A DNA stretch of 64,000 nucleotides from Paulownia fortunei (GCA_019321725.1 CM033108.1:374501-438500); one strand, 5' to 3'. Numbered from the stretch's first letter, positions 50,535 through 63,843 are shown. The notes: generated by a model not told the origin, from the letters alone. A program made the numbers and translations.

Positions 50535-51799
50535 TTAGTTGGTTGGGTTGCTCCTGAAGGATGCCAAAGCCTTAATGGCGGCAGCCCTCAATATGTACTG
50601 GTGGTACGCCGCCGCTGCCAATGCTCCCACAAGTGGCCCAACCCAGAATATCCACTGCAAAATTAATTCATGGCCGTTAACTTCAGCCTCAGTCATAAAA
50701 AAAATCTCGTAACAAAGGAAAACAAACTCATATAAGGTAATTAGAAAAATTCATACGTGGTCATCCCAAACTTTGTCGTCGTTGTAGATGACAGCAGCTC
50801 CGAAGCTCCTAGCAGGGTTGATGCCAGTTCCGGTGATGGGGATGGTGGCCAAGTGAACCATGAAAACTGCAAATCCAATGGGAAGTGGAGCCAAAACCTA
50901 CACCACCCCACAAACACAAGAATTCCATTCTTATTTCATCAATACTCCCAAATATTCAAACAAAAAAGAAAAAGTACACGAGAAAAAACAAGCATAATTT
51001 AACTACTGCTGATGTATATGAGTGGATGTGTGTCTTTAGTGCTTACAGGAACGTGAGAGTCGCGCGCGCTCCGCTTCGGGTCAGTGGCGGAGAAAACAGT
51101 GTAAACAAGCACAAAGGTACCAATGATCTCAGCACCAAGTGCAGTTCCCTTGTTGTACCCTGTGGCTACTGAATTAGCTCCACCGCCTAGCCTGTTGTAG
51201 TAGCTCTTCATTATGGCTTTCACCAAACCCACGCCGCAGATGGCACCCAAACACTGCGCTACGATGTATCCCACAGCCCTGATCAGCGAAACCTTCCGAG
51301 CCAAGAACAACCCGAAAGTCACAGCCGGGTTAATGTGACCACCTGAAAATTAGCAGAAAAAGAAAAATTTAGAAGCAGAATAAAGCAAATTCAGTTAAGT
51401 TCCAGCTGGAGGGCTTGCTGTTACGGAGACACGGGACGCAAACAGTGTGATACACAAAAAGAAAACAGAATTTTAGTGTTTTTAGCGTTTTTCTGGAGGG
51501 GAACCTGAGATGCCAGCAGTGCAGTAGACAAGGATAAAGATCATGCCGCCGAATGCCCAGGCGATGCCTAGGATGCCAACGCCGTCGCATTGGTCGGCTG
51601 CGTTGAGCTTCTTGTGGCCGATGACGGTCGCGACGGTGACGTAGAGGAAGAGGAGGGTGGCGATAAACTCGGCGATGAGGGCTCTGTAGAAGGACCACAG
51701 CTTCAGCTCGCCCATGTCAAGCAGCGGCGCCGGCGGCGGGTCAACGTAGTCCTTGCCGTGGTGGTGCTCCTGAGGCTCTTCACTCACTTCCTTCGTCAT
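50535..51799 (-). CDS. PIP2: Plasma-membrane aquaporin, PIP2 subgroup
   Basis: Four exons on the minus strand, 51799-51505, 51342-51047, 50897-50757 and 50654-50535, give 283 residues. Both NPA motifs are present ([11 protein letters not shown], Asn103-Ala105; [11 protein letters not shown], Asn224-Ala226). The aromatic/arginine filter reads Phe83, His212, Thr221 and Arg227, the water-selective PIP set. Gating residues known from spinach SoPIP2;1 are conserved: Ser117 in loop B, His195 in loop D, and Ser276/Ser279 in the C-terminal SFRSNPTN. The short N-terminus with Asp28 and Glu31, and the long C-terminus, place it in PIP2 rather than PIP1. The four-exon layout is the standard PIP structure. 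The product should carry water, and perhaps H2O2, across the plasma membrane. Confidence 0.96.
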
Positions 51800-51917
51800 C
51801 TCTACTTTCTTACTCTCTTGAAAGAAACTCTACCTTCTTCGTTCTGTTCTTTCTTCTTGGATTTATGTTTTTCCTTTTCCTTTAGCTGTGAAGTCATGTC
51901 TATGCAGGGGGAGAGAG

Positions 51918-51925
51918 TTTATAAG
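51918..51925 (-). promoter_or_regulatory. TATA box of the PIP2 gene
   Basis: CTTATAAA on the minus strand lies about 120 bases upstream of the ATG, which fits a leader of roughly 90 bases. Confidence 0.6.
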
Positions 51926-52655
51926 AGTGGAAGATTGGAGGATTTTTGGATAAGCTAAGGGTATTTTTGGAATAGAATTATAGGGACCAATTGTTTATCA
52001 AAAATGCTGTGAATTTATCATTTTTTTCTATTTTAATTTTGTGCTTATGTATTGTATTTTTTATTACATATTTATATCACCTCTATATAATTAATATCAA
52101 TTATATATTTAAAAAATAATTTTACACATGGACTATGAAATATAAGACAAAATCATAATATATGTATGGAAAATATATATGTATGTAAATATAGTTATTT
52201 AATAAACTTAAGCACTCATTCTTCTAATTTATTAAACTCTTTATTAAAATTATATTAAAACCTTATGAACTCGTGAAGAATCGTGAGTGTTTTATATACT
52301 CAAATTAAATCAAATGGTTCATACAAAATTGATTATTATTTTTCTCAATGAAATAGATCAAATACATAATTATATCATATATCAATTAGCAACAGATGAA
52401 TAATTATCAATAAACAACTTTAAAACATCACTATTAAACTTTGTATTAATTAGACTATGCTAAATTAACAAAAAAAATTAAAATTTCACTTGAAATGAAA
52501 AAAACAAAAAAAAAGTGGGGGTGGGGGTTAGAGAGAGAAAGTGGGGGAGTGGGGGAAGGAGGCAGCAAGCCCATGTGATGGCTAATCTAAATGTTGAAGT
52601 GCTGCGCTGTGGTGCGGGTCCACTGCAGCAAAGCAAAGCCAACCCCAAAACCCCA

Positions 52656-52719
52656 ACGGTTACATGTCTTTTTCCCTTCCCCCCGTATTTTCCCTTTTTT
52701 GCCCCCGACGGTTACATGT
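52656..52719. promoter_or_regulatory. Direct repeat ACGGTTACATGT in the PIP2 promoter
   Basis: The 12-base word occurs at 52656-52667 and again at 52708-52719, 52 bases apart, inside a C-rich segment. It contains an MYB-type AACGG/ACGGTT core in the first copy. It lies about 0.75 kb upstream of the likely start. Confidence 0.35.
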
Positions 52720-54279
52720 TTGTGTGTTCCTTCGTCTGTTTGCTTTTCCAATGGTTTCATTTAGGGAAATTCCTTTTCCTTGGATGCTGCTTTTTTACAG
52801 CCTCACGTGATGTCGGAGTTTGGTGAAGTGAAACTTTGAGAAAAAGGCTTTTTTGCTTAACGCTTCCGTTAATGAAATTATGTCAATTCAAATATTTTGT
52901 TGGAAAAGGTAAAATAGAACCTCAAAGTTACATAAATGTCCATGTGTTCTTACCTAATACCTACCACAAATTGGCCTTTGTTACGGTGAAGAAAAATGAT
53001 GAAAAGAAAACCGAAAAATTAATTAATTATTTTTTTATTTGATGAAGTAAATAAATATCCATTTGAATACTATGAAAAATAGATCAATTACGTTTACAAG
53101 TATCCCTCAATTATGTTTGCACAAGCTTTTACTAATGTTCTCGTGATTTAGAGATGAAATACTCCAATAGAATTAAGTTCCATAAATAAATTTTTGGGTT
53201 TGAATAGTTAGGAGGTCATATTTTTTTATAAGACAAACCATTTTTCCTTAACCTAAAAACACACTCAAGGTGTAATACTTGGTTTCAAAACAAAGGCAAA
53301 CTCTTGAAATTTGAAAACGAAGTTCCCTAAATACCCGAGTTCGAAATTTTCAATGAGTTTCAAGTCAGGTTGAGTTCGAACTACACGAATTAATATTAAT
53401 TTGCACTTAAGATATATTAAGTTTGTTGGAATGACATTCAATTATAATTGATCGAATTTGAGAAAGGATAAAAAATTAAATTATGAAAATATAAGTAAAA
53501 ATTTAAAAATCACATTAATTATTTATTATAGCAGTTGAACAATATTTATAGATATTAATCACATATTAAGCATATTAATCTTATACATTTGGCATTATCT
53601 CAATTTATAATTGAAAAATGTAACATAATAAATGATGAATGATCGAATTTATCCAAATCTTGAAATTAAATTGAATCACAACTTTAATAAAAAGTAAGGG
53701 AATCTTATCCTCAATAAATTAGACTTAATATAAAGGGTGAAATAGTAAAACATGACTTTTGTACATCATTAGCTACGTACAAATGGCAAAGAATTAATCA
53801 ATCCCCATATAAGATCAAAATTAATAATTATATGCTATTTAAATTGTTGGTATGTCTCTATTAAAAAATGACCGTGGCTAGCAGAAAAGGACCCCATATT
53901 CCATATTAAAATCTTGGCAAGGACCAAGCTTATCTGTGACCACCAATTATATTCTTTATTAGGTAGAATCATTGTCAAAGATGATGTTGTCCTCTTATCA
54001 TTTGGCATTGTCCTTATCCTTTTAATTCCCTGTTTTAAATACCATCGTGATTGATTAACGCAGCTCCATATAAAACATACTAAAAAACCCGTATGGGGCT
54101 GTATGACCATTGTGCTTTTTATCAATCATATCTCATCTTTTCTTTTATTTTGCAAAAGACCTCGTTAAGGCCACGACATGTAGAATGTGAATGTCCATTA
54201 CATTACATTAATACATTATTTGTTTGTGCCGCTATAATAGTTAATGTTATATCGGATATAACATTGATATTTTTTTGGA

Positions 54280-54480
54280 GAGTCAATTAAAATACGTTCA
54301 AATTTATTTAATTTTTTATTAAATTTAAAAAATTATATTTAAAATTTATTTGATTGTTAATTGATTCGAGTTTAGAATTTTTTTAGTCGAGTTAAATACA
54401 AATTAAGTTCAAATAATTTGATTTTTTATACATATTTATTTATTTTTTTACTAACTGACTCGAACTCGACTTGAACTTCA
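54280..54480 (+). repeat. Dispersed repeat family A, copy 1
   Basis: An AT-rich element with words TTTAAATTTATTTAA-like, TTGATTCGAGTTTAGAA, TAACTGACTCGAACTCGAC and a TACATATTTATTTATTTTTTTA core. Related copies are at 58136-58350, 60906-61240 and, in part, 63168-63250. It is followed directly by a tandem array. Confidence 0.65.
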
Positions 54481-54510
54481 AATCTTATAAAACGAAAAAA
54501 ATATATTCAA

Positions 54511-54810
54511 TTTTGATTTGATAAATTAAAAAATCGAGTTTAAATGAGTTTTTAATAATTGATTTCGAATTGAATATCGAATAGTTTTATTTGTTTTCCA
54601 CCTCTATAGATATTATTGATTTGATAAGTTAAAAAATTAAATTTAAATAAACTTTTAATTATTGATTTCATATTGATTATTGAACAATTTGATTTGTTTT
54701 TCAATTTATGGATATTACTGTTTTGATAAGTTAAAAAATTGAATTTAAATAAATTTTTAATAATTAATATCGAATTGAGCATCGAATAGATAGATTTATT
54801 TTTTAAATAT
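54511..54810 (+). repeat. Three tandem units of about 103 bases
   Basis: Each unit begins TGATTTGATAA(A/G)TTAAAAAAT or a close variant and contains TTTTTAATAATTGAT and CGAAT-GA-TATCGAATAG related words. Unit phases are at about 54515, 54618 and 54720. A single related unit follows family A copy 3 at about 61142-61240, so the array is probably an amplified part of that element. Confidence 0.75.
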
Positions 54811-54947
54811 TAACATTTTCATGTTTTCTTTTTCTACATATCTCTATCCGAATAACTTACTAAGCATTCAATTTACCAGCCAATCTTTACAATTGTTTGA
54901 ATTTGAATTTCTTTACAAGAAATGTTATTGATAAATCAAACATGATC

Positions 54948-54989
<42 letters not shown>
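54948..54989. repeat. Compound (AC)n-(AT)n microsatellite
   Basis: An AC run of about 23 bases is followed by an AT run of about 19 bases. Confidence 0.95.
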
Positions 54990-55368
54990 ATCTATAATCT
55001 AAAATTTAGGATTTCATTATGACTAATTTTGAAAGCAGGTGGTCTTCCCCTAATTCATCCACTAAGTAAATCCAACGTATGATGCATAATACTAATATTA
55101 GGCTCGGTACTTTTCTCGGTTTCACCAGCTCAAAGCAGCAACACACAAGAATTCTGCTATTACTTAAAAATTCATGTAGTCTTTTTAAATCTTCAAATTG
55201 AGTCGAACTCACAAATTTTCAATTATACCCTTAGCTTTTTTTTCACTGCATTATTTCATTTGGGGTTATGATTCACATATTTTCGTTTCATGAGAGAGAG
55301 AGAGGAGAGAATATCAATTCTGCGGGATCAAATTTTTGAATGGTATTGGAACAGTAACAGCTTTTCTA

Positions 55369-55384
55369 ATAATGGGCCCATTAT
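55369..55384. promoter_or_regulatory. 16-base palindrome with back-to-back TGGGCC
   Basis: ATAATGGGCCCATTAT is a perfect palindrome that holds two overlapping site II (TGGGCC) elements. No gene was recognised beside it. Confidence 0.4.
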
Positions 55385-57204
55385 CTTGTTGAATGTGGAG
55401 CATTCTAGATTTATCTTCTTCTCTTTATTTTTCTGTATTTTGGGGATTTTTTTTTGATAAGCAGCTTCAAATTCAATTGGGCTACTTAAAAAACATCATG
55501 TGGGAAACAGCTGGCATTGTCACGTTTGATAAAGAAAGAAGCTGTATGGGGGAACGGGAATAGGACCACTTTGCCAACTCATCTCTTTTTTGTCCAATAA
55601 TAAATTATTGGACATCCACGGCTTTTAAGATATTACATCCATTAAATAATATCCTGAGTATAATTAATGTATTTTTTATTTCATAAAAATTGAAATATTT
55701 GTTAATTATCTACTATTTTATCTCTCTTTTTACCATTGGTGGTCTACGTGCCCCATCATGCGTCTATTAATTGTCTGTTGATCAATATTATTTCTCTTTT
55801 TTCGTTTTTTCCGAAAAAAATAGTTTAAAATAGGCCTTGTCCAATTCAATTGTATAAGATTTTGGCTTTGAATTATACTAAAGTAAAATCTGTGCTCTGT
55901 GTTTCTTAAAAAAATATATATAGTCTTTTTAGGAATTTATAATTTTACATGTTCAAATTTAAATATGATAAATTGTACAAAATTTAAGAAGTAATTCAGA
56001 TTATGTTTAAAAAAATCATATTTCATGTGGAAATATAGGAAAAGAATTCTATGTATTAGTATTATCGGTCGTAGCCTTTTTATTACTTTACATGTAATTA
56101 TTTTTAATTGAATATTGATAATTTGGGTTTATAATATATCCTTTAACTCAGTAAAAATATAACAAAGAAAAACCTCTTCTCAAACTTGAATGTAAAATTA
56201 ATAAGTTTTATGAGTAAATCATTATGAAATTCTTAGCATTACAGCATACATTTTTACTTTTTTTGACTTGGCTAAGATATGGGCATTTTTTGGTATCTTT
56301 TTTTTTTTCTTTTTTAATTATTATTCCAAAATAAAACTAGAAATACATAACGTTTTGAATATATCTTTTTCCTAACACATACATATTCCCAAAATATAAA
56401 AAATACAAAATGAAATATACCTCATTATTTTTTATTTTTCTTTTTGGTATCCTAATCAATGTCATGTAATGCAATGTATTCTTTACATCATTTCAGGGTG
56501 GAAATTACTAAAGCCAATCAGTCTCTGCTAACTTCACACTAAACTCATGAACAGAAAGTAGGCATCGGACAACAAAAGTGACCTACTTTTTTTTTTTCTG
56601 AATTTTCCTCAAATAGAATAATCCTGAGTCAGAATGAACCATCCAGAAGCCGACACGTACATAGGTTTTTTCGTTTTGGGCAGAGCGGGTCGACGTTTCC
56701 AGAGGGAACTGTTATAGATTGTCTTTTTTTCTTCTTTTTAGGATTTTTTTTTGTAATAAATAAATGTGAAAGGTTAAATTTTCTTCCCGTTTTGTTTTGT
56801 TTTGTGGCCGCGAGTGAAGCTAACTCTGCACCCCCTAAGCGCACGTTAATTCCTGACCCCATCTTTGTTTGCTTCAAAGTGACCTCTCAGTGTTTTGGGG
56901 GAAAAAAATATATTTTGTTTGAGTTGCAAATGACGATAATGTCCTCCTCTTATATACCCTCTTCCCTTTTGTCAATACTAAATAGGCTTTCCCCTCCTCC
57001 ATCTCTTCATCTATTATTCAATTTAGATTTTACTCATAAACCTAAGTTATTAAAGCTACAAAAATGAGGGTGAAATAGAATGACAACCTGCATGAACATG
57101 CAAAGTGATTTGTCCTTTTTAAAACGAAAAATGTCGTGATATAATGAAACGCATTAGAATGAAATTATTATAAGCATTACAGTGGAAAACACGACTTAAA
57201 CAAT

Positions 57205-57600
57205 ACTTTGGATTAATTTTTTTATAATCGAATCGGTGATTAAATCGATCTTGTTACAATTAGCGGTTCAATCGGTCGGACCGATTTAATGAAAATTAAT
57301 TATATTTTTTTATTTTATTATATAAAATAATAATATAATAAATTAATTGTTATGTAATATATTTTAAATGTAAAAATAAATATAACTACATAAAAATATA
57401 TAATAAAACACAAAATTCAAATAATTACGTAAATATAACAAAATATCAAATTTAAATTTTTATAAAAATTAAAACACAAAAAATTAAAAAAAATAATGAA
57501 AATCGGTCAAATTAATTTTTGGAGCTAATTGAATTAGACCGACTTTCAATTTTCGATTGAACCAATCGATCCAATCCAATTTTAAAAATATTATTTTGAA
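57205..57600 (-). repeat. Dispersed repeat family B, copy 2
   Basis: This is the reverse-oriented relative of 13380-13710. Its ends carry related inverted words, GGTTCAATCGGTCGGACCG near 57265 and TTCGATTGAACCAATCG near 57555, as expected of a MITE. Confidence 0.6.
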
Positions 57601-58135
57601 TAACAAATGTGTGGCGTATTGGAGCGCATTATAATGAAACTATTGGGCTACGCAAGAGAATTTTGCAACTTAAACAACACTCTAATAACATGAAAGTATG
57701 ATTCTCACAAAGAAAATTAAAACCAATTAACTAGGCAAGTTCATCCATTATAAGAAATTCTTTAATTTGAGAAGAGATTGATTGAGCATGGGACATGTTA
57801 AGGTAGCCCCATGTGCAAATACATAGGAATTATACGTATGGGGGAAGAAGAGATCTCATTTCCAGCAAAATCTACATGTACTTGTTGCAATTTCATTGTC
57901 ATATCTAAATGAAAGATGTTACATGTTCTTTTCATTGTCCAAATATTATCTTGACAAATAGTCACCACATGTTGGGCTGAGCTGCAAGAATTTGTAATAA
58001 TTCAAGCATGACAAGCAAATCAATTGGGATCAATCATATCTCAATAGAAATTTAGAGGAGGAGATACAGACACTGTGACCCATACCACAAATATTGTTCA
58101 CAAATGCAAGAAGATGAAGAATGGGGCGGGTAAAT

Positions 58136-58350
58136 AATTCGAGTCGAGTTCAATATGTTATTGTTTAAATTTATTTAAATTTTTATTAAATTTTAAAAAT
58201 TATATTTGAAATTATTTTAATTGTAAATGGAATTGAACTTAAACAAAACTTTAATCGAGTTGAATATGAATCGAATTCGAGTAGATTGATCTTTTTATAT
58301 TTTTATTTTTTATTTTTTTTTACTAATCGATTCGAGTTTCAAATTTTATT
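58136..58350 (+). repeat. Dispersed repeat family A, copy 2
   Basis: Begins TTCGAGTCGAGTTCAATA and shares with copy 1 the TTTAAATTTATTTAAATTT block, the TTTAATCGAGTTGAATA block and a TTTTACTAATCGATTCGAG end. Confidence 0.65.
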
Positions 58351-60905
58351 GAACACAAAAACAAATTCTTCAAATTTAATTTGCCAAGTGCTAAATAATT
58401 ATCACTTATTATGTAATTTTTGCAGCCATTGGCTTAGGCTGCAAAAATAAAATCTAAACAAGGGCAAACTAAGTTTTCAAGATATAAATTAAAGCATTTT
58501 ATTTATTATTATCTACTAAAAGTCCACTTGTCCAGAATTTTAGATTTAGATAATTATATTTTTTCATAACTAATAATCTACAACTTTTTAGTAATATGTT
58601 TATAGGATAGTATGATATCAAGAAATTGTGATTTTAATTTAATTGGTCAAACTCAAATAATTACATCGCAACTATTTTTATATTTATTTGATTGGTCACT
58701 TTATTTATAATATAACAATAATTACATAATAAGTGCTAATTATTTAGTCTCAATCAAATCGATCTGGTTTGATCTATAATTCTTCCCTTTAACAAATAAT
58801 TGAGGAGAAGAAAGAAATGTTTGAAAAAGAGGAGATAGCATAATTGCTTCCATGAGTTGGATATTGGATATAGCTGGAATATTCCACTTCATTTTTCCAC
58901 TTTTTGTATCTTCACGAAATGAGCATTAAGCAGTTCTAATAAATTTCATTTTGTTGGGTTATGCATAGTAATAATTTTTTTCAAATTTTTAAAAATAATA
59001 CGAATAAAATATGATATTCTCACAGAATGATAGAATTTTGAATAAATTTTCAATAAATAGTAATATGACAAAATCGTTCGTATTTTTTACTAATATAATG
59101 ATTTATTTTTGAATTTTATTCCTATTTTAATAAGATTACATTACTCTAAGTTGTTTTTCTATTTCTCAGTACATATATAAGTTTACTACATAATATAATT
59201 TCTACTTACAGTTTTCACACATAAATGCATTATTTTTATAAAATAATTAAAAACTTTGTATCGATACATTCTCGAATTAATTTTGAATTTTAGTAACAAA
59301 TTTTATTATATAGACGAGATTTTGTCAATTTTTTTTAAATTATTCTAAAAAATACCCAAATTATGAATTTGAAAAGCTAACAAATTTTTCAAATCTTATG
59401 ATTCCAACATTAAATCCCTTTACCAAGAAACAAAATAAATTATTACGAAGTAGCTTATTCTTTTTCCTCTTTTTGGGTTACATGCATTTATTGTAAGCTA
59501 TTTTGGCCTATTTATTCTTAATTCTAAGTCCATTCCCGAAGATCCTTTGAGCACAAAAAAAGAATTATTAGCCAGTCTAGAACTGCTAAGAAGTTAATTT
59601 GCAAATTATTCACAAAACCCATGTTTTTTTTTTATTCTTTAGATGTTAAAATAGTGCTAGACTACAAAGGATTTCCTATAATTATTCCTACTAGAATGAA
59701 CTCACGTGATGCATTTTGTAACCAGTTAATGCACACAATAATTGTTTAGTTATAAGCTATTAATTTGATATAAAAAATTTATCTTTATTTATGAATTGTT
59801 CTATTTATGCATGGTTTGAATGGTATGTACATAAATCAATTAGAACTACTGTTATACCATTGTGATTAACAAAAAAATAGAATGCAAAATGAGTTAGGTT
59901 TAACTTTAAAACTATATGGTATGGAAATAAAATAAGGAAAATTTACGAATCTGATTGTATTTATGAGAACCCACCTTCACAAATTTGATGCTTTTAGAGT
60001 TTGATTAATAATTAACATTTAATATTGATGTGATGTTAGTGGCAATAATTGGTAAGTTTATATATATATATATATGTACGTATGTATATGTATATTAATT
60101 AGCTACTAAAGAAACGTTTTGTCTTCTAGCAAAATTGAGAATAATTCATCTGGATGTGTTTTTGTAGGGCCAATATCTGTAATTAGAATATTTTCGGATA
60201 AATTAATTTATTATCTATTTTTCAAAGGCTGGTGTTCCTTAATCATTGAAAAATTGAAATTATTGAAGATTGAAAACTATAAAGGTATAAAAACATCATA
60301 GAGCCAATGCCACTGTATTTTTTATTTTTATTTTTCCTTTTTTGACCTGATTGTAAGATAAAAAAATAGAAGATGGAAGTTGTTTATGTCGATCCATTGG
60401 TTGAAGTAAAAAATTCTAGTATTTTTTGGTTGATTAATCCTCAAAACAAGTCATTTACACAACTAGAATTTTTTTTTAAAAAAAATTGAATTTTCTTATT
60501 CAAGAATTTCCACGCGAGATTAATAAAACAATAGATTTGAAAGAAATAAATCAATAATGAGATAAAAAAAAACAGCTAATTTAAGGTAAAAGACTTAAAG
60601 TTTATACTTTCATTAGACAAATTTAAGTTGAGTTGACTAAATGAAGAGCCTAAAATCTCATTTTGGGATGGTAATTTACAATGTATTTTTTTATACTCAA
60701 CAAGTCTCTTCTAGATTTAGAATAGTCCAGAGCAACGATTTCATGCTAAAAGTTTTGTGGGCTAGTGATTGTGAAAAGCCTAAACGGGGAAAAGTACTGG
60801 CCCAGAAACAATAACCAGTTTAGCCCATCTTCAAGTGGATGCACAGTCTGTTCAGCTGTAATCCAATTATTAATATTCTGTTCGGCCTGATAATGCCACC
60901 TAACT

Positions 60906-61240
60906 AGAGTGCAAACAAATTGAATTGAACCAAACAACTTATTATTTAAATTTATTTAAATTTTAATTGAGTTTTTAAAATTATTTTTAAATTTGATATA
61001 ATTATTAATCAAGTCCAGCTTGAATGAAATTTAATCGAACTCCAATAACTTAATTTTTTTTACATATTTTTTTATTTTTTTTTCACTAATCAAGTCGTGT
61101 TCAATGCGAGATTCAGATATTATCTAACAAAAAAAAAAAGTGCGTAAACTTTATTTATTAAATTTATAAATCAAATTTAAACAAGTTTTTAACAATTGAT
61201 CGAGTGTGAGTCAAATAGCTTTATTTGTTTTTCAAACTAA
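60906..61240 (+). repeat. Dispersed repeat family A, copy 3
   Basis: Shares TTATTATTTAAATTTATTTA, TTTAATCGAACTCCAATAA and TTTTTCACTAATCAAGTCG with the other copies. It ends with one unit like those of the tandem array at 54511-54810. Confidence 0.65.
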
Positions 61241-62339
61241 TCAGACCTGGCAATTAAGCCATAATTATGAGTTCTATAGTTGTAGAAGCTACCACTCAGC
61301 TATATGGACCACGGAGTCTTCACGTTTTCTTTAATTTGCTGAGCATAAATGTTAATGCGACAGCGGACGAAGTTTAAGAAGAGTACTGTGTTCTTACTCT
61401 AATGATGGGAAAAGCATGTGCCAAATTGACACACTGAATGCAGCAGTGCTTATGATTACATGATTCTTAACTGTTAGCGAAGATGAAATTGTTGCCAAAT
61501 TGCCAATTTTATCAGCGCTGTTATCTCGAACTCAAAGATTGCCTATTTCAAACTATGATAACAGCTATACGACAGGGGCTTCAAGCTTCAAGCATTTTGT
61601 TGCATACCATTTCTCAAATACCAAAAGCCATACAACTTACACTGATTCAGACCAGGCATTCCAGACCAAAGAATACATTCCAAATGTTAAAACTTGCGCC
61701 CATATGACTATTTACACCAGCTCATGTTCAGATTTATTGACACTCCATCAGCTCAAAGGTTTACTATGAAGAGATAATAATGAAATACCTACACACTCTC
61801 CTCCACCCAAGACCACCATAAATGGATGCTGAAAATTATCTTCATGGAGGGTACACACTCCAAAACTTCAAGACACCTCATCTATAATCATGTGATCAAA
61901 TTTGGAGAACGAAGACCATATCTAACTCACAATACACCAGTCACTTATGCAGAGATGAGTAAGATAGAATGCACTGTTATCTTCGTATCCACTGCAATAC
62001 TTTGTTATGACCAACAAATACGGCCCCATGTTCCATACATCCACCTTATTAGACGTTTGAAGCATATATATCAAGTCCAATGATCCAGCAACCAGCAGGA
62101 AACACTGTATAAACACAGACTAACTGATAGGGAACCAGATGACATACTTAACCAAATGACCCATGCCAAACAAAGCAACATGTCATAACAGCAAAACAAG
62201 TTCCAAATTTGATGAACCACAGATGGAAAAGGGAATTTCTTCATCAGAACAAGATACCACATATTTACTAACAGCAGTTTTGTCACAGTAACTATTAGGA
62301 ACATAGCAGAACTATCACAATATAGATATCAATTAGGCA

Positions 62340-63843
62340 TCACTCAAATGCCCATGCATTCTCTCTGTGAACCTCCTCTTCCTCCTCCGGAGTAAAGTCA
62401 TTTTTTATGTTGAAAGTCTTGCGAATTTCCTGTGGTGTCTTCCCTTTGATCATGTCAGCAACAGTTTGACACGTCAGGTCAAGCAGGCTCTTGATGTTTA
62501 GATAGTTTGCAGCCTGAAAGAAAATGCAAATCCATCAAACACAAAAAACTGCAAAGTATTCTAGCAATGTCTTGGAGGAGCTCTATCTCTTTACAAGAAA
62601 GCTGCGAAAAATGTATAAATAATCTGGAAGATAAAGTTGAACAAGTAGACACTTTAAAGAGAAAATAAAAGGAATACTAAGAGAACAAAGGAGCAATATG
62701 TTCTCAAAACCTGTCCACATTAATATATTGCAAAAACTGAAAGAGTAAGGGCAGGCACAGATATTACATGTGTGAAAGCTAAATTCAGATCATGTCATTT
62801 AGCACTATTGCGATGTTCTGCGGTGACATCAATTTCCCCATTGGAAGACGAGCTTGAGACTAACAAGCATCTCAGTTAATCAAACAAAAGCCATCAAATG
62901 AGCCCACTATTACCGCAACAACCAAATCCGCTAAAGAAAAACACCATTAACAAAATAAACTGTAAATTTTATTCAATATTAGAAAATGAGAAATCAAACC
63001 AAAGGGTATATAAGCCCAAAGGAAAAAACATAGCAAAAGCCTCAGAAAATAACATTGAACAAAAAAGAAATGGTAATGGTGCAAAAACCTCGTGCAACTG
63101 CCAGATATCTCAACTATCAATAATATAGACATGAATAATGCTCATAAAGAATTACCTTCTCCTAATTTAACAACCTTTTTTAAGTTTGTTTGAATTTTTA
63201 TTGAACTTAAAAAATTGCGCTAGTGCTTGATTTGATTGTTAATTGAATTGTAAGTAGCTAGATCTTTTTAAAGATATTTTATCATTATCCTCCACACATA
63301 TAAGCATGCATAATCCAGATAAACCCACAACAAGTAAGAGCAAACTGAACAGAAAATAAGTCAAAATCCGACAAACTCGACAGAAATAAAGGAAGATAAA
63401 GAGGAAACACCAATACGTAGCGAACAACAAGAGGGCGTAAGATGGCAAAACCAACAAAAGCTAGGGGCGAAATAGTCAAATTGAACATAGACAGAGCGCG
63501 GAGATACCAAGATTAGGTCAAACAGCGTGCCCTGATCAACCTTCACAAACTCAGCATCAAACGCCTTCAAATCCTCATCGGCGACCTTGTCGGTTGACGT
63601 CGGAGCGCTGTCAGCGTTAGCCTTCGCGGCGGCGTCCACGTGTCGCTTGCAGTACTCAATCACCTTCGCGAGGATCTTCGAAGTGACGTTAGGCAGCGGG
63701 ATGCTGGTGTCGGCGCAGTTATCCTCGATCATGTGCTTTATAGTCTGTGATTCGACGGCAACCGCCTCCTCCACCTCGAATGTCTCTCCGTCGGAGCTCT
63801 TCAGAAAGATCACCTTCTGAGCTGCGGCGTCCGTCGACGACAT
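62340..63843 (-). CDS. SKP1: SKP1-like protein (ASK family)
   Basis: Two exons on the minus strand, 63843-63508 and 62513-62340, give 169 residues. The single intron (62514-63507) is at the position usual for plant SKP1 genes, after DLIL and before AANYL. The N-terminal BTB/POZ-like part ([20 protein letters not shown]) and the C-terminal F-box-binding part ([35 protein letters not shown]) are both intact, ending ENAWAFE. SKP1 links CUL1 to F-box proteins in SCF ubiquitin ligases. The linker ([17 protein letters not shown]) is slightly longer than in Arabidopsis ASK1. Part of dispersed repeat family A lies in the intron at about 63168-63250. The next upstream sequence is a (GA)n leader. Confidence 0.95.
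63168..63250 (+). repeat. Partial family A repeat inside the SKP1 intron
   Basis: The words TAAGTTTGTTTGAATTTTTA and TGATTTGATTGTTAATTGAA match the first half of the family A copies at 54280, 58136 and 60906. Confidence 0.45.

Larger units (their letters stand above)
51930..62339. other. Second gene-poor region of about 10 kb
   Basis: After the PIP2 promoter no protein-coding exon was recognised on either strand. The content is dispersed repeats (54280-54810, 57205-57600, 58136-58350, 60906-61240), microsatellites and palindromes. The last kilobase (61300-62339) is less repetitive and may include the SKP1 3' untranslated region, but no function could be assigned to its short open frames. Confidence 0.65.

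Noticed and set aside
53870..54060. Possible microRNA-like foldback
   Set aside because: Short complementary words were noticed, but no mature sequence of a known plant miRNA family and no continuous stem could be traced.
60746..60937. Minus-strand frame of 63 codons with Trp-rich composition
   Set aside because: It was considered as a transposon relic but no conserved block could be recognised.
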